The notes: generated by a model from the sequence alone, not told the origin. A DNA stretch of 64,000 nucleotides from Pseudomonas sp. QS1027 (GCF_002814235.1 NZ_PHSU01000003.1:124001-188000); one strand, 5' to 3'; positions 19,095 through 28,960 are shown, numbered from the stretch's first letter. Translations and numbers: made by a program.

Positions 19095-20293
19095 CGGCGC
19101 TCGTTGGCCAACGTGCGCAGGGCTTTGAGCAAGGTGTCGATTTCTTCCGCGGTATTGAGATGGCTGACGGCGATCCGCGCAATGGCCGGCAGATCCCGGG
19201 CCCGCATATCCAGTGGTGTATAAGCTGTGCCATTGGCCCCCAGGTTGATGCCACTTTCGGCCAGCCGCTGTTTCAGTTCAAAAACATCCCAACCTTCCAG
19301 CGTGAACGCAATCAGCCCTGATTGTTGTCCGGGCAGGCCCAGGTCGCGCAGTTCAAGGCCGTTGATCTGACCCAGTGCCTGGCGCAGTGGCAGGCTTAAT
19401 GCCTGGATTCGCTGATAAATGCCTTCGATCCCCAGTTCCATAGCTTCTTTCAGCGCATTCGCCAGTCCGGCCAGCAGCGCCAGGGAGACTTCGCTGGTTT
19501 CAAAGCGGCGGGCATCGTTCCTCGGGGTGAAGGCGTGGCCGTCCCAGGGCGCCGAGAGCACATCGAGTTGGGTTGGCTTGAGTCGTGCCATGAATTCCGG
19601 GCGTATATACAGCAGTGCTGTTCCCCTCGGTCCACGCAGGAACTTGCGCGCGGCGCCCTTGAGTACATCGCAGCCCAGGGCCTGGACATCGCAGGGCAGT
19701 TGGCCCAGTGCTTGTCCGGCATCGATGAAGTAGGCAATGCCATGGCGCCGCGCCACTTCGCCGATGGCTTGTGCCGGGTTGATCAGGCCGCCGTTGGCCG
19801 GTAGCCAGGTCAGGGCGATCAGCTTCACATGCGAATCGATCATGCGTTCCAGGGCGGTCACCGATACCGCGCCGCTTTCGTCACAGGGGATCACCTCGAT
19901 CCGGGCGCCCGACTGCAGGGCCTGGGTCATGCAGGCCAGGTTGCCGCCCCATTCGTGCCGGCCCACCAGGATCCGGTCGCCCGCGCCCCAGCCCCCCAAG
20001 GCGCCGAATGCCATGCCCCAGGCCGCCGAACCGCTGCTGGTAAAGGCAATGGCGGCGCTGTCGGTGCCGAGTAGCCGGGCCGCCCAGTGGCGAGCCTGCT
20101 CCTGCAGCCTGGCCCCTTCAACGCCGGCCTCCATGGGGCCGCTTGTCGCTTCGCGCAGCAATTGCGCGTTGATGGCGTCCAGCGTGGCCTGGCTGGGCAG
20201 TGAGGCGCCGGCGTGATTGAAATGGATTACCTGGGCGCAACCGGGAGTGGCGGCACGTAGTCGGACGATTTCTTCAGCCAGCGGATCGTTCAT
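19064..20293 (-). CDS. Class V aminotransferase-fold PLP-dependent enzyme
   Basis: A 409-residue PLP enzyme of fold type I, class V (cysteine-desulphurase/isopenicillin-N-epimerase branch). Visible motifs are 'FNHAGASLPS' near residue 24, 'GRHEWGGNLA' for cofactor contacts, and the cofactor lysine in 'GAARKFLRGPRGTALLY' near residue 220. The substrate is unknown. It overlaps the upstream RidA gene by 4 bases, which suggests that RidA removes the reactive enamine/imine that PLP chemistry produces. Confidence 0.88.
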   Translation of the reverse strand: MNDPLAEEIVRLRAATPGCAQVIHFNHAGASLPSQATLDAINAQLLREATSGPMEAGVEGARLQEQARHWAARLLGTDSAAIAFTSSGSAAWGMAFGALGGWGAGDRILVGRHEWGGNLACMTQALQSGARIEVIPCDESGAVSVTALERMIDSHVKLIALTWLPANGGLINPAQAIGEVARRHGIAYFIDAGQALGQLPCDVQALGCDVLKGAARKFLRGPRGTALLYIRPEFMARLKPTQLDVLSAPWDGHAFTPRNDARRFETSEVSLALLAGLANALKEAMELGIEGIYQRIQALSLPLRQALGQINGLELRDLGLPGQQSGLIAFTLEGWDVFELKQRLAESGINLGANGTAYTPLDMRARDLPAIARIAVSHLNTAEEIDTLLKALRTLANERRQTSTSTSNP

Positions 20294-20760
20294 GGCCGCA
20301 GCTCGAAAATCGCGTCGATTTCCACGGCAACACCGCTGGGCAGGCTGGCGACACCGATGGCGGTCCGTGCATGGCGACCTTTGTCGCCGAGGGCATTGAC
20401 CAGCAGATTGGAGGCGCCGTTGGCCACGGCGCCCTGGCGTTGGAAATCGGCGCTGCTGGCGACAAAGACACCCAGGCGGACGATCCGCACCAGGCGCGAC
20501 AGATCATCGTCGAGGGCGTGCCCCAATTGCGCCAACAGGCCGAGCGCGGCGAGTTCCGCGGCCTGCGCCCCCTGGGTTTCGTCCAGGCTGTCGCCCAGGC
20601 GCCCGATAAAGGCCGGTTTGCCATCCTGCAGGGGAATCTGTCCGGAAATGAACAGCTGGTTCTGGCTGATGACGTAGTTCACATAGTTGGCGATCGGCTG
20701 CCCCGGTTGCGGCAGGTTCAGGCCTAGCTGGGCCACTCGGTCGGACAGGGAATGATGCAT
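20290..20760 (-). CDS. RidA-family (YjgF) protein
   Basis: A 156-residue member of the RidA/YjgF family. The N-terminal 'ANYVNYVISQNQLFISGQIP' and the C-terminal 'RTAIGVASLPSGVAVEIDAIFEL' are typical; the conserved arginine near residue 132 and the final glutamate are retained, so imine deaminase activity is plausible. It is longer at the N-terminus than E. coli RidA and belongs to the Rid subgroup with an extra amino-terminal segment. It is coupled to the aminotransferase gene. Confidence 0.9.
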   Translation of the reverse strand: MHHSLSDRVAQLGLNLPQPGQPIANYVNYVISQNQLFISGQIPLQDGKPAFIGRLGDSLDETQGAQAAELAALGLLAQLGHALDDDLSRLVRIVRLGVFVASSADFQRQGAVANGASNLLVNALGDKGRHARTAIGVASLPSGVAVEIDAIFELRP

Positions 20761-20849
20761 TGGGCAAACCTCCGGGAAAGAGGCTTGAGCATGCTGGGCC
20801 GACCGTGGGCCGACAAACGCATAGATTCAATCCGACGTATCCAGATAAC

Positions 20850-21746
20850 TCATGGGTCGGCGGCGCTGCACTGCTCCTGCAACCACTCGCAGAAGCATTC
20901 GGCGGCTGGGCTCAGGGCGCTGTTGGGTTTGACCAGCCAGTAGCCGATCTCGCCTTCAAAGGCTGGCTGGTCGAAGGCATTCACCAGCACGCCCTCCTTG
21001 AGGCGGCGCTCGATCAGGCGCTGGCGCCCCATGGCGATACCCTGCCCGGCGATAGCCGCCTCGACCACGATGTTGTAGTCGTGGAGCATGACGCTGGGGT
21101 AGTGCTGGACGTCGAGATGATGGTGGCGGGACCAGTCGATCCATTCGAACGGTTGCGGTGCCTGTGACATGAGCAGAGGGCCGTGCTCGATGCCGTGGGC
21201 CTTGAAGGCCGGGCTGCAGACCGGAAAGAGGCGTTCGCCCATCAAGCGTACGGCGTTGACATGGGGCCAGCCGCCTTTGCCATAGCGGATCGCCAGGTCC
21301 ACCTCGGCGCCGGCCACATCGGCCAGTTGGATCGTGGGTTCCAACTCGACCCTGATTTGCGGATGGCGCAGTGTGAAGCTGGTCAGGCGCGGGGCCAGCC
21401 AGAGAGTGGCGAAGGAGGCCAGCAGGCCGATGCGCAGCACCTGGTTTTGCCGGGGCAGCCTGAGCTGGCGGGTGGCCTGGGCGATCTGTTCCAGGGCCGG
21501 GCGGATTTGCTGGTAGTACTGGCGGCCTTCTTCCGTGAGATCTATCGCGCGGGTGCGTCGGATAAATAGTTGCCGGCCCAGATGCTCCTCGAGCTTATGC
21601 ACCTGGTGGCTGATTGCGCTTTGACTGACGCACAGCTCATCGGCGGCCTTGATAAAGCTCAGGTGACGGGCCACGGCCTCGAAGGCGCGCAGGGCCATCA
21701 AGGGCGGCAGATCCTGGTGCAACGCCACTTCGGCTCTCCTTTGCAT
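20850..21746 (-). CDS. LysR-family transcriptional regulator, GcvA-like
   Basis: A 298-residue LysR regulator. The start ATG at 21746 gives 'MQRRAEVALHQDLPPLMALR', leading into the winged helix 'FEAVARHLSFIKAADELCVSQSAISHQ' (residues about 23-49), the GcvA-type form. The frame stays open far upstream but without homology. It lies on the same strand just upstream of the ridA-aminotransferase pair (89-base gap), which it may control. Confidence 0.92.
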   Translation of the reverse strand: MQRRAEVALHQDLPPLMALRAFEAVARHLSFIKAADELCVSQSAISHQVHKLEEHLGRQLFIRRTRAIDLTEEGRQYYQQIRPALEQIAQATRQLRLPRQNQVLRIGLLASFATLWLAPRLTSFTLRHPQIRVELEPTIQLADVAGAEVDLAIRYGKGGWPHVNAVRLMGERLFPVCSPAFKAHGIEHGPLLMSQAPQPFEWIDWSRHHHLDVQHYPSVMLHDYNIVVEAAIAGQGIAMGRQRLIERRLKEGVLVNAFDQPAFEGEIGYWLVKPNSALSPAAECFCEWLQEQCSAADP

Positions 21747-21918
21747 GTGATCGAGGCCTGGGGATTGTGCTGGGAAATCGCGGGACTGCCCAGGCCTTGT
21801 TGAGAGGGAAGTCTGGATAACCGGCTGACTTGCCCGCATTATTAGCCCATAGCGCGTGTTGAAGGTTGCCGATAGTGGCCCTTTGATAGAACTCGACGGA
21901 TAGCGATGTAATCTGACC

Positions 21919-22080
21919 ATGAACCAAGACGACAAGTTGATCGACCTTAATACCGAACGGGCCAAGCGTGTCCATGATCTCAATGAAAAGCGCCTGAATG
22001 AAGTTCGCCAGGCGTTCGAACAGGCCATGCCGCTGGGCAAGGGCAAGAAAAAGCCGAAGAACAAACCGAAAAAGCGCTGA
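21919..22080 (+). CDS. Small highly charged basic protein (53 aa)
   Basis: A short gene encoding 53 residues: an acidic/amphipathic helix (LIDLNTERAKRVHDLNEKR) followed by a lysine/proline-rich basic tail (KGKKKPKNKPKKR). No domain is recognised. Support comes from the strong codon bias and the intact frame between two real genes; a clear Shine-Dalgarno is lacking. A nucleic-acid-binding role is possible from the tail but unproven. Confidence 0.6.
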   Translation: MNQDDKLIDLNTERAKRVHDLNEKRLNEVRQAFEQAMPLGKGKKKPKNKPKKR

Positions 22081-22224
22081 TACCCCCACTGACTCTTGAT
22101 ATGGGTCAGTTATTTCCCTTCTCCCGCGCCCAGCCTTGGGCGGCATTGATCCTGGTCAATTTCTTACTGTGCCTGCTGGGCTAACTTAGCTGCATCGCAA
22201 CAGGGCAAGTGCAGGAGGCCAGTC

Positions 22225-22341
22225 ATGTTCTTCGATAACGTGGTGATCGCCGGAGTGCTGACCGTCGGCCTCATGGTGATGTTCTTCGCCGGTTTTGGAA
22301 TTTTTATCTGGAAAGACTCACAGAAACGGAAGAAACCGTAG
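22225..22341 (+). CDS. ccoM: CcoM, small cbb3-type cytochrome c oxidase subunit
   Basis: A 38-residue single-pass membrane protein. The sequence begins MFFDNVVIAGVLTVGLMVMF and closes 'GFGIFIWKDSQKRKKP', closely resembling the CcoM subunit described for the cbb3 oxidase of Pseudomonas stutzeri. That subunit helps assembly or stability of the complex. An AGGAGG site lies 7 bases before the ATG and a tetraloop terminator follows, so it is a free-standing transcription unit. No other cbb3 gene is in the window. Confidence 0.88.
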   Translation: MFFDNVVIAGVLTVGLMVMFFAGFGIFIWKDSQKRKKP

Positions 22342-22373
22342 AGCTTCCAGGGAACGAGCACGCAAGGCATTTT

Positions 22374-22399
22374 GGGCGACTTCGGTCGCCCTTTTTTTT
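22374..22399 (+). terminator. Terminator of ccoM
   Basis: GGGCGAC-TTCG-GTCGCCC followed by eight T: a UUCG tetraloop hairpin 33 bases after the ccoM stop. Confidence 0.92.
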
Positions 22400-22469
22400 G
22401 CTCTTTTTTTGTAGAAGGCGCCAGTATCGGGGTGGGTATTGGCCTTGGGTCCCAGTTATACCGCGCAAT

Positions 22470-22506
22470 AAAAAAGGTGCGGTCCCGACGGGAGCGCACC
22501 TTTTTT
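22470..22506. terminator. Bidirectional terminator downstream of pit
   Basis: AAAAAAGGTGCG paired with CGCACCTTTTTT around an inner GTCCC/GGGA stem. It lies 17 bases beyond the pit stop and has T-runs on both strands. Confidence 0.9.
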
Positions 22507-22522
22507 CGTTAGCCGCCCGGAG

Positions 22523-23998
22523 TCAGCTGCCAAGCACCTTCGTCGCCAGCCAGAACAGGCCAGCGGACAAACCGATGGTCATTGGCAGCGTCAGCAGCCA
22601 GGCCAGCAGGATGGTCTTGATGGTGCTGCCTTGCAGGCCGCTCTTGCTGGCAATCATGGTCCCGGCCACACCCGACGACAACACGTGGGTGGTCGAGACG
22701 GGCAGGGCGACGATGTTCGCCAGGGCGATCAAGCCAGCGGTGGTGATTTGCGCCGACATGCCCTGGGCATAGGTCATGCCCTGCTTGCCGATCTTCTCGC
22801 CGATGGTCAGGACCACGCGCTTCCAACCGATCATGGTGCCCAGGCCCAGGGCCAGTGCTACCGCCATGATCACCCAGAACGGTGCGTATTCGGTGGTGGT
22901 GGTCAGGTCCTTGCGCAGTTTTTCCAGGTCGGCCTTTTCACGGGAATCCAGGCCCGGCAACTTGCCGACCTGCTTGGCGGTGTCATCCAGGCAGAGCAGG
23001 TCGCGACGCACTTCAATGCGCTTGTCCGACGACAGCGAATGGTAGTCGGTCACGCCCGTGAGGTTGCTCATCAGGGCGTTGATGTTCGCTTCGGTGCGTT
23101 GCGGGTTGCAGCGGAACTTGCCCGGCATATCGTCGGCAACATTTTTGCCCAGGGCGAGGAATTCGCTCAGGGTGGCGTTGTTGCGCTGATAGAACTGGCT
23201 CAGGTGCAGGGTCGCGTCGCGGGTGCGTTCGATCTGGTAAGTAGTGGTGCTCAGGTCGAGGACGAACTGCGCCGGGACGATACCGATCAGCACCAGCATG
23301 ATCAGGCCGATGCCTTTCTGGCCATCATTGGAGCCGTGCACGAAGCTCACCGCCATGGCGGAGATCACCAGCACCATGCGGTTCCAGAACGGCGGGTGCT
23401 TCTTGTCGTCGATCTTGCGTCGTTGTTCCGGGGTCTTGTGCATCTTGGACTGCGGACGCCACCATTTCAGGCCGACCAGTATCAGGCCCGCCACCAGCAA
23501 GCCGGCAATCGGCGAGAAGACCAGCGAGGCGCCGATATCGACGGCCTTCTGCCAGTTCACCCCTTCGCTCACGGGGATGCCGTTGAGCAGGGCATTGGCC
23601 AGGCCGACACCGAGGATCGAGCCGATCAGGGTGTGGGAGCTGGAGGCCGGGATACCGAAGTACCAGGTACCCAGGTTCCAGGCGATGGCCGCCGTCAGCA
23701 GCGAAAACACCATGGCCAGGCCATGTCCGGTGTTGACGTTGATCAGCAGTTCGACCGGCAGCAGGTGGACGATCGCGTAGGCGACGCCGACCCCGCCCAG
23801 CAGCACGCCGAGGAAGTTGAATACACCGGAAAAGAACACCGCCAGGTGAGGTGGCATGGCCTTGGTGTAGATAACAGTGGCCACCGCGTTAGCGGTGTCA
23901 TGAAAGCCGTTGATGAACTCGAAGCTGAGGACAAAGGCCAGGGCGAGCACCAGGCTTACAATCACCCAGGCATCCAGTCCGCTGAATAAATCGATCAT
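22523..23998 (-). CDS. pitA: Low-affinity inorganic phosphate transporter (PiT family)
   Basis: A 491-residue membrane protein of the PiT family. Both family signatures are present: 'GFHDTANAVATVIYTKAMPP' (about 31-50) and 'VHGSNDGQKGIGL' (about 218-230). The long soluble loop between the two repeats (about 250-365) is normal for bacterial Pit. It imports metal-phosphate with protons. It is monocistronic. Confidence 0.93.
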   Translation of the reverse strand: MIDLFSGLDAWVIVSLVLALAFVLSFEFINGFHDTANAVATVIYTKAMPPHLAVFFSGVFNFLGVLLGGVGVAYAIVHLLPVELLINVNTGHGLAMVFSLLTAAIAWNLGTWYFGIPASSSHTLIGSILGVGLANALLNGIPVSEGVNWQKAVDIGASLVFSPIAGLLVAGLILVGLKWWRPQSKMHKTPEQRRKIDDKKHPPFWNRMVLVISAMAVSFVHGSNDGQKGIGLIMLVLIGIVPAQFVLDLSTTTYQIERTRDATLHLSQFYQRNNATLSEFLALGKNVADDMPGKFRCNPQRTEANINALMSNLTGVTDYHSLSSDKRIEVRRDLLCLDDTAKQVGKLPGLDSREKADLEKLRKDLTTTTEYAPFWVIMAVALALGLGTMIGWKRVVLTIGEKIGKQGMTYAQGMSAQITTAGLIALANIVALPVSTTHVLSSGVAGTMIASKSGLQGSTIKTILLAWLLTLPMTIGLSAGLFWLATKVLGS

Positions 23999-24203
23999 GA
24001 AGGTTTTCTGACCCGGTCATAAGGGGGCGCGATTATGCCAGAAAACTTTCAGGTGAGGGCCTGCCTGACGCCATTTGACCTGAGTGGGTGGTCAGGACCG
24101 ACGGTTGACACGCGGATGGCGTAAGTCTTGGCGTCCGGCGGGCCAGGCATTGTCCGGGTAGGAAAGGCCTGGCAGCCAAGGGCGAGGCCCGATACCGATA
24201 AGC

Positions 24204-24404
24204 CTAAGGCTCTTCGGCCTTGAGTTCCTTTTCCATCTTTTGCAGTTCCTGGGTAAACGCCTGGTCCAGAAGACTGGCTCGTTTGCGCCAGGGTTTACGC
24301 TCTGGATCGGGTTGCGCGGCGTAGGTGGTGACAGCCCCGCCGTAAACATCCTTGTAACGTTGTTCCTGGCGCTCAAGTTCCGCGCGCAGTTCGTCTTTCG
24401 TCAC
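24204..24404 (-). CDS. Conserved small hypothetical protein (66 aa)
   Basis: A 66-residue charged protein, mostly helical ('[21 protein letters not shown]' region and a C-terminal '[16 protein letters not shown]'). I chose the GTG at 24404, which has AGGT 8 bases upstream; an ATG at 24449 would add 15 residues. The peptide resembles small conserved Pseudomonas proteins, but no function is known. Confidence 0.65.
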   Translation of the reverse strand: MTKDELRAELERQEQRYKDVYGGAVTTYAAQPDPERKPWRKRASLLDQAFTQELQKMEKELKAEEP

Positions 24405-24790
24405 AGTACTACCTAATTTGAGTTGAGTTATTTGTGTTCCATTAAACACAACCGCCCTGACGAGACGTTCAATCTCGGGCTTGAGCGCTGAAAGTCGGAA
24501 CCCCTGTCGGGCCAGACGGCCTTGAGGTCGTACAGGGTATTATAGCGGTCGGTTTGACTGACACTATCGCGAAGATAAGGGAGTTCGTCAACTTTGTTGG
24601 TGAGTTTTGTGATGTAGGAGTTTTTAACTGTAACTTGAGGGCGAGGTAACCGCTGCCTGTTTTTTGACGACGGTTATCAATTCAAGTTGCAGTGCAATAA
24701 ACCCGATACTTGAAAATACAATCCCGATTCTGTTGGCGCGCCGTTGTTCAACTTATTGATCGACGCCTCGCGCGTGACCGCCAGGGGGTT

Positions 24791-24822
24791 AAAAAAACGG
24801 CCTCACTTCGTGGGTGAGGCCG
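24791..24822 (-). terminator. Intrinsic terminator on the minus strand
   Basis: A nine-base-pair stem (CGGCCTCAC/GTGAGGCCG) with a 7-base loop and a seven-base U run when read on the minus strand. No annotated gene lies upstream on that strand, which is why a small RNA is proposed. Confidence 0.8.
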
Positions 24823-24882
24823 GACCGACGCAGCCCTCCCGGTGGGTACCTGACCAGTATCCCGGGAAAACCGCAGCGGCGC
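24791..24882 (-). ncRNA. Predicted small RNA, divergent from pcaR
   Basis: On the minus strand a possible -35 TTGACC (24915-24910) and a TATACC -10 (24894-24889) sit about 90 bases before a textbook terminator. The terminator stem CGGCCTCAC / GTGAGGCCG is followed by seven T (24797-24791). The intervening sequence has no open frame with a ribosome site and can form a TCCCGG / CCGGGA stem. The -10 spacing (15) is short, or TACCTT at spacing 17 is used. I do not recognise it as a named Pseudomonas RNA. Confidence 0.45.
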
Positions 24883-24915
24883 GTCCAAGGTATAAGCTGC
24901 GACGATCAGGGTCAA

Positions 24916-24951
24916 TTGCGATTATCGGCCAGTGGTTCGATAATCGCACAA
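24916..24951 (+). promoter_or_regulatory. pcaR promoter with overlapping PcaR box
   Basis: TTGCGA (24916-24921) and GATAAT (24939-24944) are separated by exactly 17 bases. The -10 lies inside GTTCGATAATCGCACAA (24935-24951), the known type of PcaR site, which fits autoregulation. The -35 directly abuts the opposite-strand TTGACC of the predicted small RNA. Confidence 0.75.
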
Positions 24952-25025
24952 AGTTGAAGAGGCCGGGCTTGTCTATCCGCCCAAGCCCGCCTGTAATGGG
25001 CCTCCACGGCAGACAAGGAATTTTG

Positions 25026-25868
25026 ATGAACGACCAACTGCGCGATGCCTTCACCTCTGTGGCGCCACCCATCGTGGCTTCGCCGGCCAAGCGCATCCAG
25101 GCGTTTACCGGTGACCCTGATTTCATGACCTCGCTGGCCCGTGGCCTGGCGGTGGTGCAGGCGTTCCAGGAACGCAAACGGCACCTGACCATTGCGCAGA
25201 TCAGCCACCGTACGGAAATTCCCCGCGCGGCCGTGCGACGTTGCTTGCACACCTTGATCAAGCTCGGCTACGCCACTACCGACGGGCGGACCTATTCGCT
25301 GTTGCCCAAGGTGCTGACCCTGGGACACGCGTACTTGTCGTCCACGCCCCTGGCGGTGTCGGCGCAACCCTATCTCGACCGCATGAGCGAGCAGTTGCAC
25401 GAGGCTTGCAACATGGCGACCCTGGAGGGGGACGACATCCTCTATATCGCCCGCTCCGCCACCACCCGGCGACTGATCTCGGTCGACCTCTCGGTGGGCG
25501 GCCGGTTGCCGGCCTATTGCACGTCCATGGGGCGCATCCTGTTGGCGGCGCTGGACGACGCCTCCTTGCACGAGTACCTCGAACACGCCGACCTGCATGC
25601 CAAGACCAGTCGCACCCTGCATACTCCCGAAGCGCTGCTCGAATGCCTGCAACAGGTTCGCCAGCAGGGCTGGTGCATTGTCGACCAGGAACTGGAGCAA
25701 GGTTTGCGCTCGATTGCGGTACCGGTCTACGACGCTTCCGGGCAAGTACTGGCGGCGCTGAATGTCAGCGCCAGTGCCGGGCGTGTCAGCTGCGGCGAGA
25801 TGGAGCAGCGTTTCCTGCCGAGCATGCTCAAGGCCAGTCGCGAGCTGAGTGCGCAGCTGTTTTCCTGA
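25026..25868 (+). CDS. pcaR: IclR-family regulator PcaR of 3-oxoadipate catabolism
   Basis: A 280-residue IclR-family protein closely resembling Pseudomonas putida PcaR. The winged helix is at about residues 36-95 ('SLARGLAVVQAFQERKRHLTI', 'IPRAAVRRCLHTL'). The effector domain follows with the IclR signature 'GLRSIAVPVYDASGQVLAALN' near residues 224-244. With 3-oxoadipate it activates the pca genes. The start ATG at 25026 follows AAGGAA by 5 bases; the open frame further upstream crosses the promoter. Confidence 0.95.
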   Translation: MNDQLRDAFTSVAPPIVASPAKRIQAFTGDPDFMTSLARGLAVVQAFQERKRHLTIAQISHRTEIPRAAVRRCLHTLIKLGYATTDGRTYSLLPKVLTLGHAYLSSTPLAVSAQPYLDRMSEQLHEACNMATLEGDDILYIARSATTRRLISVDLSVGGRLPAYCTSMGRILLAALDDASLHEYLEHADLHAKTSRTLHTPEALLECLQQVRQQGWCIVDQELEQGLRSIAVPVYDASGQVLAALNVSASAGRVSCGEMEQRFLPSMLKASRELSAQLFS

Positions 25869-25934
25869 GTACGGACGGCTACGCTTTCCCGGGCAACGCG
25901 TCTGAAGGATCAAACGGTAGCTTGCAAACAATGC

Positions 25935-25966
25935 GTTCGATTATCGAACGGTTAATCGATTATCGG
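25935..25966 (+). promoter_or_regulatory. Double PcaR binding site in the pcaIJF promoter
   Basis: GTTCGATTATCGAAC (25935-25949) is followed at once by a second copy, TTAATCGATTATCGG (25952-25966). This is the tandem 15-base arrangement known for PcaR at pca promoters, about 100-130 bases before pcaI. Confidence 0.8.
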
Positions 25967-26062
25967 ATTGTTTGGCCGCCGATCCCCGGCTTACCCTGAG
26001 CTCATCACGGCGTTGAACCTCGCGCTGTCCCTCAGGTGTGTTGAAACCGGGAGTCTGCACCC

Positions 26063-26923
26063 ATGGCTGAAATCCTTTCGCTGCATGACGCGGTGAAGCA
26101 GTTCGTCAACGACGGTGACACCGTCGCGCTCGAAGGCTTCACTCATCTGATTCCGACGGCGGCGGGTCATGAAATCATTCGTCAGGGCAAGAAAGACCTG
26201 ACGCTGGTGCGCATGACGCCTGACTTGGTCTATGACCAGTTGATCGGCGCCGGCTGCGCCCGCAAGCTGATTTTCTCCTGGGGCGGCAATCCGGGCGTGG
26301 GTTCGCTGCACCGCCTGCGCGATGCCGTCGAAAAACACTGGCCGCACCCGCTGGAAATCGAAGAGCACAGCCATGCCGACCTGGCCAACGCCTATGTGGC
26401 CGGCGCCTCCGGCTTGCCGTTCGCGGTCCTGCGGGCCTACGCCGGCTCCGACCTGCCGAAGGTCAATCCGCTGATCAAGACGGTCACCTGTCCGTTCACC
26501 GGTGAAGTGCTGGCCGCCGTACCTTCGGTACGCCCGGACGTTACCGTGATCCATGCCCAGAAAGCCGACCGCAAGGGCAACGTGTTGCTCTGGGGCATTC
26601 TCGGTGTGCAGAAGGAAGCGGCCCTGGCGGCCAAACGTTGCATCGTCACCGTCGAGGAAATCGTCGACGACTTGCAGGCGCCGATGAACGCCTGCGTCCT
26701 GCCGACCTGGGCCCTGAGCGCGGTGTGCCATGTTCCCGGTGGTGCCCACCCGTCCTACGCCCATGGTTATACCGAGCGTGATAACCGCTTCTACCAGGCC
26801 TGGGACCCGATCGCCCGCGACCGTGCAACCTTTACCGCGTGGATCGACGAGTACATCCATGGCACCGCGAACTTTGCCGAGTTCCAGAGCAAACTGGCCC
26901 ACGCTTCGGAGGTTAAGTCATGA
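26063..26923 (+). CDS. pcaI: 3-oxoadipate CoA-transferase, subunit A
   Basis: A 286-residue family I CoA-transferase alpha subunit. 'LSLHDAVKQFVNDGDTVALEGF' opens the chain, and the glycine-rich 'SWGGNPGVGSLHRLRDAV' lies near residue 71. It is longer than the 231-residue PcaI of P. putida and matches the longer CatI-type subunits of other pseudomonads. With PcaJ it moves CoA from succinyl-CoA to 3-oxoadipate. It overlaps pcaJ by 4 bases and follows the PcaR sites. Confidence 0.93.
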   Translation: MAEILSLHDAVKQFVNDGDTVALEGFTHLIPTAAGHEIIRQGKKDLTLVRMTPDLVYDQLIGAGCARKLIFSWGGNPGVGSLHRLRDAVEKHWPHPLEIEEHSHADLANAYVAGASGLPFAVLRAYAGSDLPKVNPLIKTVTCPFTGEVLAAVPSVRPDVTVIHAQKADRKGNVLLWGILGVQKEAALAAKRCIVTVEEIVDDLQAPMNACVLPTWALSAVCHVPGGAHPSYAHGYTERDNRFYQAWDPIARDRATFTAWIDEYIHGTANFAEFQSKLAHASEVKS

Positions 26924-27698
26924 CCTACACCACCAATGAAATGATGACGGTGGCCGCCGCTCGCCGCCTGAAGAACGGTTCGGTCTGCTTTGTCGGCATC
27001 GGCCTGCCCTCCAAGGCTGCCAACCTGGCGCGCCTGACCTCTTCTCCGGACGTGGTACTGATCTACGAGTCGGGCCCGATTGGCGCCAAGCCCAGTGTGC
27101 TGCCGTTGTCCATCGGGGATGGCGAGCTGGCGGAAACCGCCGACACCGTGGTGCCGACCGGTGAGATCTTCCGCTACTGGCTGCAAGGCGGGCGCATTGA
27201 TGTCGGTTTTCTCGGCGCGGCCCAGGTCGACCGTTTCGGCAATATCAACACCACGGTGGTCGGCGACTATTTCTCGCCCAAGGTCCGCTTGCCCGGTGCC
27301 GGTGGCGCTCCGGAAATCGCCGGTTCGGCGAAAAGCGTGCTGATCATCCTCAAGCAGTCGGCACGTTCCTTCGTCGACAAGCTGGACTTCATCACCTCGG
27401 TCGGCCACGGCGAAGGCGGCGATTCGCGCAAACGCCTGGGCCTGCCGGGTGCCGGTCCGGTGGGGATCATCACCGACCTGTGCATCATGGAACCGCAAGC
27501 TCCCAGCCACGAGTTCGTGGTGACCGCGCTGCATCCGGGTGTGACGCGCGAGCAAGTGATCGCCGCCACCGGCTGGGCCGTGCGCTTTGCCGATCAGGTC
27601 GCGGTCAGCGATGCCCCCAGCGAGATCGAACTGAACGCCCTGCGCGACCTCGAAATTCGTACCGCCGCGGCCCACGGCCAAACCCCCGGAGAAGCCTG

Positions 27699-27699
<1 letters not shown>
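26920..27699 (+). CDS. pcaJ: 3-oxoadipate CoA-transferase, subunit B
   Basis: A 259-residue beta subunit. The catalytic glutamate is E50 in 'LIYESGPIGAKP', preceded by 'CFVGIGLPSKAANLAR'. The C-terminal 'ELNALRDLEIRTAAAHG' is also typical of the long CatJ form. It works as a complex with PcaI. Its stop overlaps the pcaF start by one base (TGATG). Confidence 0.93.
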
Positions 27700-28901
<1,202 letters not shown>

Positions 28902-28921
28902 GATTCACGGGCAATAAAACA

Positions 28922-28960
28922 GGCGCCCGGATGATGGCCACGTACTGTCATTCGGGCGAC
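28922..28960 (+). terminator. Possible terminator or attenuator after pcaF
   Basis: CGCCCGGATGA and TCATTCGGGCG form an 11-base stem with one wobble pair and a 13-base loop. The T-run is weak (GTTCTTG), so termination may be partial before pcaT. Confidence 0.45.

Larger units (their letters stand above)
24405..25025. other. 621-bp region upstream of pcaR with divergent promoters
   Basis: It holds the promoter and PcaR site of pcaR (24916-24951) and, on the other strand, a predicted small RNA with its own terminator (24791-24882). The 24405-24780 part is AT-rich and I see no gene in it. Confidence 0.6.
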
